A stretch of 15,375 nt of DNA, from positions 1 through 15,375 of the forward strand of contig JAILOA010000349.1 of NCBI GenBank assembly GCA_024691065.1. The letters are read 5' to 3'. The stretch comes from Lachnospiraceae bacterium (lineage in GTDB: Bacteria > Bacillota > Clostridia > Lachnospirales > Lachnospiraceae). Both the position numbers and the translations under genes were made by a program. This document shows, piece after piece, positions 7,401 to 13,338 of the stretch. How positions within the stretch are numbered: the first letter of the stretch is position 1; each line of letters starts with the position of its first letter. The notes under the pieces were generated by a model. The model was given only the letters and a program-made list of their open reading frames with translations. It was not told the DNA's origin and made no database searches.

Positions 7401-8693
7401 ATGAACAAGAAAAGTTTAAAGGCTGCTATTGTTACGTTAGTCGCAGCAATTGGTTTTACAGGTGCAGTTGCAACTCCTAGCGCAGCAAAGAAAGCTCCTA
7501 AAAAGATTACAGTTAATCGTGTAAACGCTGTTGCAGTTAAGGTTAAGGGTAAGACAAAGCTTAAGGTTACTGCTGTTAAGCCTGCTAAGGCTAACAAGAA
7601 GGTTACTTACAAGACTATGAATCCTAAGATTGCTACAGTTAACAAAAAAGGTGTTGTAGTTGGTAAGAGCGTTGGTCAGACAACAATCGTTGCTACAAGT
7701 ACTGTTAACACTAAGAAGAGACAGGCTATTAACATTAAGGTTGTTAATGCTAAGCAGGCTGCTAAGAAGTCAAACTTCGTTAAAGCTTCCAAGAATGTTA
7801 CAGCTTCACCTTCAGCAGTAGTTAAGCTTAAGGTTAAATATAATCCTAAGGCTGCTGCAAAAGTTAAGATCGGTAAGATTAAAGCTAATAACAAGAAACT
7901 TGTAGAAGTTAAGAATAAGAAGGTTCTTAAGGTGCTCGCTCCTAAGATTCTAGCTAAGAAGGGTATCGTAATCGTTAGAGTTAAGACAACGACTGTTGAG
8001 AAGGCTTCCAAGGTATTTTATTATAACCTCTTCGGTAAGAAGTCATCTACTAAGGTAACTGTTTCATCTGCTACTCCTGCATCTGCTACAACAGCTTCAT
8101 CTGTTGTTAAGCCAATTCAGGTTGGTGTTAAGGTTGGTACTCATGGAGCAGTAGTTGACTTATATGCTACAAAGGATCTTTTCCCTAATGCTACAAACGC
8201 AGCTGTTTCTACTAAGTCAGCTATTAAGGTAACTACAAAGTCACCTACAGGTCAGGCATTAGAGCTTATTATGAATAAGAGTGCTATGACTCAGCTTACA
8301 TCTTCAGCAAATACTGTATCACCTGCAGCTATCTTCAAGAAATTTGTAAATGCTGATAATGATACAAAGTACAATTGTGGTAATGTTAAGCTTGTATTCA
8401 GCAATGCTGTTAAGGGACAGAGCAGAAAGACTGTTACAATTTCAGGAGCAGGTAATGCTTTAGATGGAACATATGATGTACTTGGTACACAGATTGATTC
8501 CGTAACATTCAGACTTGACTTCCTTGGAAATAAGATTCCTTACTTCAATTATGCACCATATATCATCGTTCAGACTACAACAGTTAATAAAGAGGTTACT
8601 GTAGTTGTTTCTTCAGAGAACAAGACAGGATTTACATTCTCAGCTGATAAGTTTGGATTTAACACCGGTGCAGTAGTAACAAAGATTAGTTAA
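7401..8693 (+). CDS. Secreted, very lysine-rich surface protein with Big_2 (Ig-like) domain
   Basis: A 430-residue exported protein of unknown exact role. It opens with a signal peptide (MNKKSLK, a hydrophobic stretch, probable cut after ATPSAA). The next ~85 residues fit a bacterial Ig-like group 2 domain: GKTKLKVTAVKPAKANKKVTY, then MNPKIATVNKKGVVVGKSVGQTTIVAT. A hand count gives about 70 Lys against about 14 Asp+Glu, and only two acidic residues in the first ~220, so the N-terminal half is strongly cationic. A Thr/Ser/Ala linker near 220 leads to a less basic C-terminal region. Codons are dominated by AAG, GTT, GCT and CTT, unlike the transferases, which suggests high expression. Start: AGGAG at 7387-7391 is nine bases from the ATG at 7401 but only three from an in-frame ATG at 7395. 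No LPXTG or S-layer domain is seen. Binding to acidic polymer is inferred. Confidence 0.85.
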   Translation: MNKKSLKAAIVTLVAAIGFTGAVATPSAAKKAPKKITVNRVNAVAVKVKGKTKLKVTAVKPAKANKKVTYKTMNPKIATVNKKGVVVGKSVGQTTIVATSTVNTKKRQAINIKVVNAKQAAKKSNFVKASKNVTASPSAVVKLKVKYNPKAAAKVKIGKIKANNKKLVEVKNKKVLKVLAPKILAKKGIVIVRVKTTTVEKASKVFYYNLFGKKSSTKVTVSSATPASATTASSVVKPIQVGVKVGTHGAVVDLYATKDLFPNATNAAVSTKSAIKVTTKSPTGQALELIMNKSAMTQLTSSANTVSPAAIFKKFVNADNDTKYNCGNVKLVFSNAVKGQSRKTVTISGAGNALDGTYDVLGTQIDSVTFRLDFLGNKIPYFNYAPYIIVQTTTVNKEVTVVVSSENKTGFTFSADKFGFNTGAVVTKIS

Positions 8694-8730
8694 TATGTAG
8701 TTCATAAAAACTATATAAATATAAAAATTT

Positions 8731-8760
8731 AAAACCCCGGTTTTTAAGCCGGGGTTTTTT
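8731..8760 (+). terminator. Strong intrinsic terminator after the surface protein gene
   Basis: AAAACCCCGG (8731-8740) pairs with CCGGGGTTTT (8749-8758) around an eight-base loop, followed by a T-run to 8760. It lies 37 bp after the surface protein stop. The next gene starts at 8775, so this stem also stands just before that gene's ribosome binding site. Confidence 0.93.
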
Positions 8761-8774
8761 AAGTAAGGTATATC

Positions 8775-10496
8775 ATGAAAAACCTAAAGAAAACTATATT
8801 TGGTTTTTGCTTGTTTAGTGCATTATTAATAATGATGTCAGGTTTTAATGCAATAAATGTTAAAGCGGGTTCTATTAATTCCAATGAGGCTGGAGTGATT
8901 TCCGCAGCCGGTTCAACCTTTGAATATAACGGTGGCTATTACGTGGCTCAGCCGGTATATATGGAAAAGCTTAGAAATCGACTTATGCAGGATGATACAG
9001 ATCTTGATGCTCAGCAGGCCTCGGCAGCGATTGCTGCAATTTATGATAATGTTGAAACAGGAATCGAAAAGGGATATATAGTTTTAGTCGGTTCAGTCAG
9101 TGATTATGCTACCGAAGTGACTGCAGCTCCTGTAGAAGAACCTGTTCAGACCGAAGAAACAAGCGAATCCGAAAAAAAAGATAAAAAAAATAAAGACAAG
9201 AAAAATAAAGATAAAAAAGATGATTCATCAAAAAATGATGATGAATCGGATAACCCAAAAGACATCGATGATAATATTGATGCCATAGTAAGTGCAACTC
9301 AGGCTCCTGTACCTACCAGTAAAGCTGAATTAGAGACATATATCGATCCGGAGAGTGATATGAAGGTTATCGATAATGAGGTAAATGAGTTGGACATTGC
9401 CGGTTCCGATTATCAATTTGAAACAAGTGTACCGGTTACATTGGCAGCGGCAACAGGTAGTTATAAATTTGACATTGATACGGATGCTGCTACAAAAAAA
9501 ATCGAATCATTAAAGCAGACAGAGCCGGGAGAGGTTATAGAATCCATACAAAATGATTTTGTAATCCCTATTTTTAAGAAGCTAGTGGTTATCGCCGGTA
9601 TTCTTTTGATAATACTGATTATATATATTGTTATTAAAAAGAAGTTTAATTTTCCAAAGATAATTGTATCGGTACTTGGTGCAGTATTTATTTTCTCCGG
9701 TGTTACGATGCTTTCGGTTTCGATACTCGGAGCTTACTGCTTTTCAAGTAAAGATGTGCTTATCAGTGATATTGCAAGAGAAAGATATTACAATAAAGTA
9801 TATGACAGCTTAAGCAGTAATGTGGGTGAAGTACTTACCGCAGCCGGTTTTGAAGATGATGTTCTCAATGGTTTGATTAACGAAAGAAATGTTTATATAA
9901 GTGGTAAGCTTACCATAGAAGCTGCATTTAACGAAAAGAGAAACACAGATTTCCTGGATGTTGAAAATACTGTATATGAGATACTTAGTCACGATATAGC
10001 AAATAGAGGTTTTTACTATACTCAGACCGTAAAGGACAATACGACTACCGTAGCAGGACTTATACAGTCATTATACGGTAACAGTCTAAGATTTACCTAT
10101 GCAAATGAGCTTAGTGAAAGGATAGATTCCATGAGGAAAAATCTCGTGATTGCAGCGGTGGCAGGTTTTGTGCTAATGCTTTTAGGGATTTTGATTTTAT
10201 TGTTTACTCAAAAATATATTCATCGTATTACGAGACTGGCAGGATTTGCCCTATTGATAAGTTCATTCTCGAATTGTGTTTCGGTATTGATTTACAAGTT
10301 CCGTGGAAGTGTAAAAAATCTAAAATTAAATCCGGGGGATTATAAGGATTTCTTTACTTATTACATCAATCATGCTCAAACATTTGCAATTGCTTTTAGT
10401 TGTATATTAGTACTGATATCAATAGGACTTTTAGTTATAACATTTTTACTTAAATCAACCAATAAAACAAATCGTTTTGTTAAAGTTAGGTTATAA
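8775..10496 (+). CDS. Signal-peptide plus five-helix membrane protein of unknown function
   Basis: I do not recognise this 573-residue protein. It has a signal peptide (1-31, cut near VKA), an outside region (32-265), and membrane helices at about 268-288, 293-322, 457-478, 485-507 and 533-560. A second outside region of about 135 residues lies between helices 2 and 3. The first outside region opens with a compact stretch, YNGGYYVAQPVYMEKLRNRL then DDTDLDAQQASAAIAAIYDNVETGI, followed by a Lys/Asp tract (KKDKKNKDKKNKDKKDD, 134-150) encoded by A-rich DNA with two runs of eight A (9172-9179 and 9183-9190). A TAAGG site at 8764-8768 precedes the ATG. It lies 31 nt before cpsB and probably shares its transcript, which links it to envelope or polymer export by position only. 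Confidence 0.8.
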   Translation: MKNLKKTIFGFCLFSALLIMMSGFNAINVKAGSINSNEAGVISAAGSTFEYNGGYYVAQPVYMEKLRNRLMQDDTDLDAQQASAAIAAIYDNVETGIEKGYIVLVGSVSDYATEVTAAPVEEPVQTEETSESEKKDKKNKDKKNKDKKDDSSKNDDESDNPKDIDDNIDAIVSATQAPVPTSKAELETYIDPESDMKVIDNEVNELDIAGSDYQFETSVPVTLAAATGSYKFDIDTDAATKKIESLKQTEPGEVIESIQNDFVIPIFKKLVVIAGILLIILIIYIVIKKKFNFPKIIVSVLGAVFIFSGVTMLSVSILGAYCFSSKDVLISDIARERYYNKVYDSLSSNVGEVLTAAGFEDDVLNGLINERNVYISGKLTIEAAFNEKRNTDFLDVENTVYEILSHDIANRGFYYTQTVKDNTTTVAGLIQSLYGNSLRFTYANELSERIDSMRKNLVIAAVAGFVLMLLGILILLFTQKYIHRITRLAGFALLISSFSNCVSVLIYKFRGSVKNLKLNPGDYKDFFTYYINHAQTFAIAFSCILVLISIGLLVITFLLKSTNKTNRFVKVRL

Positions 10497-10527
10497 TTAT
10501 GTTGTAATCAGGAAAAGAAGGAAATAT

Positions 10528-11250
10528 ATGAAATGTTTTGATATTCATACTCATATTCTTCCCGGAATTGATGATGGTTCCAAGAGTATGGAAATGACCA
10601 TAGAGCTTTTAAAACAATTGTCAGATGAGGGGGTTACCGATGTTATTGCCACACCTCATTATGACACACATCATAATCGTCAGGATTATGATAATGTGAT
10701 TAAGCTTTATGAAGCTGTAAAAGAACAAGCAAAGAGTGTTGATCCAAATCTCAATGTTTACAGTGGGTGCGAGATTCTTTACAGTAAAGGGATTTTAGAA
10801 GATATTAAGAATAAAAAAGTTCCGATGCTTGCAGAATCCAATCACTGTTTGGTGGAATTTTATCCACGACAGGAATATTATGAAATAGAGAATGCATTAA
10901 ATGAACTTTTAATGCTTGGAAAAACTCCTGTAATTGCGCATTTGGAAAGATATGAATGCTTTTACAAGAAAACTGACAGGGTGTCCGAAGTAATTAAAAT
11001 GGGGGCTCTGGTACAGATTAATTCAAGTTCGTTTAATTGTGGCAGGTTTAATAAGACTGCCAGATTTGTAAAAAAGCTACTATTAAATGGACAGATACAT
11101 TTTGTGGGGACGGATTGCCATGATCCGAAAAACAGGCGTCCGCTCATGAAATCTACAGTTAAGTATATAGAAAGTATGGTTGGGGAAAGAGCTTTAAAAA
11201 AGATTATTGAAACTAATCCTACAAAGCTTGTTTCCGGTGAGTACATTTAA
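10528..11250 (+). CDS. cpsB: Protein-tyrosine phosphatase CpsB/YwqE-like (PHP family)
   Basis: A 240-residue metal-dependent phosphatase of the PHP fold that removes phosphate from the tyrosine tail of the CpsD kinase. Metal ligands match the family: H7 and H9 in FDIHTHILPGIDDG with D16, H44 in ATPHYD, E82 in GCEILY, E110 in LVEFYP, H138 in VIAHLERY, and D196/H198 in VGTDCHD. The length is close to the 243 residues of pneumococcal CpsB. Start: AAGGA at 10518-10522 precedes the ATG at 10528, and the protein then begins MKCFDIHTH as family members do; the upstream in-frame extension (from 10477) would overlap the preceding gene and adds non-family sequence. Along with cpsC and cpsD it forms the module that sets chain length and export. 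Confidence 0.95.
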   Translation: MKCFDIHTHILPGIDDGSKSMEMTIELLKQLSDEGVTDVIATPHYDTHHNRQDYDNVIKLYEAVKEQAKSVDPNLNVYSGCEILYSKGILEDIKNKKVPMLAESNHCLVEFYPRQEYYEIENALNELLMLGKTPVIAHLERYECFYKKTDRVSEVIKMGALVQINSSSFNCGRFNKTARFVKKLLLNGQIHFVGTDCHDPKNRRPLMKSTVKYIESMVGERALKKIIETNPTKLVSGEYI

Positions 11251-11301
11251 CGGAGAGGAGAGCTATTGGGTAATGTATTAATTCAATAGCAGAGGTTATC
11301 A

Positions 11302-12087
11302 ATGAATGATAATGTAAGAAACGATGAGATGGAGATAGACTTAAGGGAAATATTTGGTCTGTTAATTTCAAAATGGTGGATTATAGTGCTTACAGGTGTG
11401 ATTTTTGCCGGTGTATTCGGAATTTATAATAAGTTTTTTGTCACACCGATGTATAGCTCAACTACACAGCTTGTAGTTGTGGGAAGCACGAGTACCATTA
11501 CATCTCTTACTGATTTGCAGATAGGTAGCCAGTTGACATCGGATTATATTGAAATAGTTAAGAGCCGTCCTGTAGTTGAAAAGGTTATTGAGAATCTTGG
11601 ATTGGATATGACTTACGGACAGCTGATGAGTCAGCTAAGCGTTGTTAATCAGGCTGATACGAGAATTCTAAATATAACGGTCACAAACGATGATCCATAT
11701 ATGGCTAAGGAAATTGTAGACCAATTTGCTTTGGTTTCAAAGAAGCGTATTTCGGACCTTATGGATATTGATGAGCCGGGTGTGTTGGCTGCAGGTGTTG
11801 TAAATGATAATAAGGTATCTCCAAATACCAAGAAAAATACGGTCTTAGGTGGACTGATCGGTGTTATATTATGTATGGGTATTATAATTGTCAGATTCCT
11901 TTTGGATGATACAATTAAGTCTACAGATGATATCGAAAAGTATCTCGGACTCAATACCCTTGCTATCCTGCCTTTCGAGGAGGCCGGTGCTGATGAGGCT
12001 AAACGTGAGGAAATGGAAAATAAGGCCTATAAGAAACGGAAAAAGCAGCAGCAGAAGGAGAAAAAGAAGAATGGGGGTAATAAATAA
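11302..12087 (+). CDS. cpsC: Chain-length determinant / kinase activator CpsC (Wzz, YveK-like)
   Basis: A 261-residue polysaccharide co-polymerase. MEIDLREIFGLLISKWWII (10-28) is the usual Wzz start, running into helix 1 (about 24-43). The extracytoplasmic part includes YSSTTQLVVVG (51-61) and an IVKSRPVVEKVIENLGL stretch, and the VSPNTKKN segment (P174) leads into helix 2 (about 180-200). The cytosolic end, from LLDDTIKSTDDIEKYLGLNTLAILP, is what contacts and activates the separate BY-kinase in Firmicutes. Beyond that is a highly basic KKRKKQQQKEKKK tail (244-256) longer than usual. AGAGGT at 11291-11296 lies five bases before the ATG. The stop overlaps the start of cpsD by one base, indicating coupled translation. 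Confidence 0.95.
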   Translation: MNDNVRNDEMEIDLREIFGLLISKWWIIVLTGVIFAGVFGIYNKFFVTPMYSSTTQLVVVGSTSTITSLTDLQIGSQLTSDYIEIVKSRPVVEKVIENLGLDMTYGQLMSQLSVVNQADTRILNITVTNDDPYMAKEIVDQFALVSKKRISDLMDIDEPGVLAAGVVNDNKVSPNTKKNTVLGGLIGVILCMGIIIVRFLLDDTIKSTDDIEKYLGLNTLAILPFEEAGADEAKREEMENKAYKKRKKQQQKEKKKNGGNK

Positions 12088-12809
12088 TGCCTAAGATAAA
12101 ATTCGGTAATTTTAAAAAGTTTAGTTCCCAGTCTGAAGAATCTTATAAGACTTTAAGAACCAATATTGGTTTCTCAGGAAATGATATAAGAGTTATTTCT
12201 CTTACAAGCTGTCTTCCAAACGAAGGAAAGAGTCAGGTTAGTTTTAACCTAGCTTATTCTATGTCTCAGACCGGAAAAAAAGTTATTTTGATTGATGCGG
12301 ATATGAGAAAGTCCGTTATTGTAGGACGTTATAAGATTGATTCCATAGAATATGGTCTTACACATTATTTGTCGGGACAGAAGAAGTTAAATGAGGTTAT
12401 ATATCAGACCGAGATTGAAAATATGGACTTGATTTATTCGGGAGTCCATGCTCCAAATCCTACAGAGCTTTTGGAAACAGAGAATTTCAGATATTTAATA
12501 TCCGAACTCAGGGAACAATATGATTTTGTAATTATCGATACTCCACCATTGGGCTCGGTTATCGATGCGGCAATCGTTGCAAAGGAAGTTGACGGAGTCG
12601 TTCTGGTAATAGCAAATAATGAAATCAGTCACAGATTTGCGCAGGGTACTGTTGACCAGCTTAAGAAGACCGGATGCAAGATTCTCGGTGCGGTACTTAA
12701 TAAGGTTGAGATTCACAAGGGTGGCGGATATTACGGATACGGTAAATATTACGGCTCTTACTATGGTAAGTACTACGGTAAGTATTACGGCAAGTACAGT
12801 TCGGATTGA
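12087..12809 (+). CDS. cpsD: Tyrosine-protein kinase CpsD (BY-kinase, YwqD-like)
   Basis: A 240-residue soluble autokinase that cycles with CpsC and CpsB to control polymer assembly. Seen: EESYKTLRTNIGFS (17-30), which fits the N-terminal oligomerisation helix of the family, Walker A SCLPNEGKS (41-49, K48), Walker A' VILIDADMRK (66-75, D70 and D72) and Walker B DFVIIDTPP (146-154, D151). The C-terminus is a GYYG/GKYYG repeat with 12 tyrosines (residues 215-237), the autophosphorylation cluster; this is rich for the family, where a handful is common. The tail is encoded by repeats of about 12 bp and could change length by slippage. This is the last gene of the locus before non-coding DNA and a terminator-like hairpin. 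Confidence 0.96.
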   Translation: MPKIKFGNFKKFSSQSEESYKTLRTNIGFSGNDIRVISLTSCLPNEGKSQVSFNLAYSMSQTGKKVILIDADMRKSVIVGRYKIDSIEYGLTHYLSGQKKLNEVIYQTEIENMDLIYSGVHAPNPTELLETENFRYLISELREQYDFVIIDTPPLGSVIDAAIVAKEVDGVVLVIANNEISHRFAQGTVDQLKKTGCKILGAVLNKVEIHKGGGYYGYGKYYGSYYGKYYGKYYGKYSSD

Positions 12810-12894
12810 TAATATATTAAATTATATTTATCGGATTGAGATACAGTTCGGACTATCATGATTTTAGTATCAAATACAGATCAGATTGATAATA
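12795..12894 (+). repeat. Degenerate repeats echoing the cpsD 3' end
   Basis: TACAGTTCGGATTGATAATA, covering the last cpsD codons and stop (12795-12814), reappears at 12875-12894 with two mismatches. Partial copies lie between: TCGGATTGAGATA at about 12829 and TACAGTTCGGA at 12842. They look like decayed tandem copies of the gene's end. Confidence 0.65.
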
Positions 12895-12933
12895 AAATGT
12901 AGCGTAAGGTGTGTGAGTGTTCGCTACATTTTA
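12893..12933. terminator. Terminator-like hairpin after cpsD
   Basis: TAAAATGTAGCG (12893-12904) is the exact inverse of CGCTACATTTTA (12922-12933), separated by a 17-base loop. The T-run is only four long and forms part of the stem, so termination strength is uncertain. The matching A-run on the left would let it work on both strands. Position suggests it ends the cps transcript. Confidence 0.55.
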
Positions 12934-12975
12934 CAGGTAATAATTAAGATTACAAAAATACATATAAATAAAATT

Positions 12976-13047
12976 CACCGGTGTTTATGCGGGAGGGTCC
13001 TGGAAAGTGATTCAGGGCGTAAAGGCATAAATATCGGTGTTTTTTTT
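12976..13047 (+). ncRNA. Structured hairpin RNA ending in eight U (small RNA, leader or elaborate terminator)
   Basis: CACCGGTGTTTATGC (12976-12990) pairs with GCATAAATATCGGTG (13025-13039) as 15 continuous pairs including two G-U. Inside is an internal loop (GGGAGG against GTAAAG), then a GTCCTG/CAGGGC stem and a loop at 13003-13012. Eight T follow at 13040-13047. This is more elaborate than a plain terminator. It does not match any riboswitch consensus I can recall and is not SRP RNA. It ends 32 bases before the CIRCE element, so it is not part of the htpG leader. No clear promoter of its own was found. Confidence 0.45.
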
Positions 13048-13079
13048 ATTAATATCATTTTTTACAACAAAAAAATATG

Positions 13080-13106
13080 TTAGCACTCACCTAAATTGAG
13101 TGCTAA
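13080..13106 (+). promoter_or_regulatory. CIRCE operator (HrcA binding site)
   Basis: TTAGCACTC (13080-13088), nine bases, GAGTGCTAA (13098-13106): a perfect match to the CIRCE consensus. HrcA binds it and represses until heat stress titrates the GroEL needed for HrcA folding. It ends seven bases before the -35 box of the htpG promoter, so htpG is probably under HrcA control. Confidence 0.96.
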
Positions 13107-13113
13107 AAAATCC

Positions 13114-13142
13114 TTGACTTTTTTGTGAGATAGCGTTATATT
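13114..13142 (+). promoter_or_regulatory. Sigma-A promoter of htpG
   Basis: TTGACT (13114-13119) and TATATT (13137-13142) are 17 bases apart. Transcription would start near 13149 and leave a leader of about 190 nt before the htpG ATG. The leader holds no gene; it has a stray GGAGG at 13286-13290 without a start codon, and a short GTAAG-A-CTTAC palindrome. Confidence 0.85.
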
Positions 13143-13338
13143 ATTTTAAGTAAGTTATTAACGTAAGCATCTGTAAGGTTGTTGCTTTTGAAATGAGAAG
13201 TCCGGATTTTCGGGATTTGTAAAGCGCATATTCTTTAATCTGCAGTGTTTCCTGCTTATAAAAGTCGTAGGATATAAGTTCTTTTGGAGGCTTAATAGTA
13301 AGACTTACATTATTATTTAGAAAAGAGGTAATTATATT

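Noticed and set aside
12976..13047. SRP RNA or a c-di-GMP-I riboswitch
   Set aside because: The SRP GGAA-tetraloop region and the GEMM core motifs are not present despite a superficial GGCGTAAAGG resemblance; an htpG riboswitch is also unlikely because the htpG promoter lies downstream.
12886..13083. A 65-codon frame across the cpsD-htpG gap
   Set aside because: It runs through two hairpins and a T-run, with no ribosome site, and is better explained by RNA structure.
13286..13300. GGAGG in the htpG leader as the site of a small upstream gene
   Set aside because: No ATG, GTG or TTG at workable spacing opens a useful frame.
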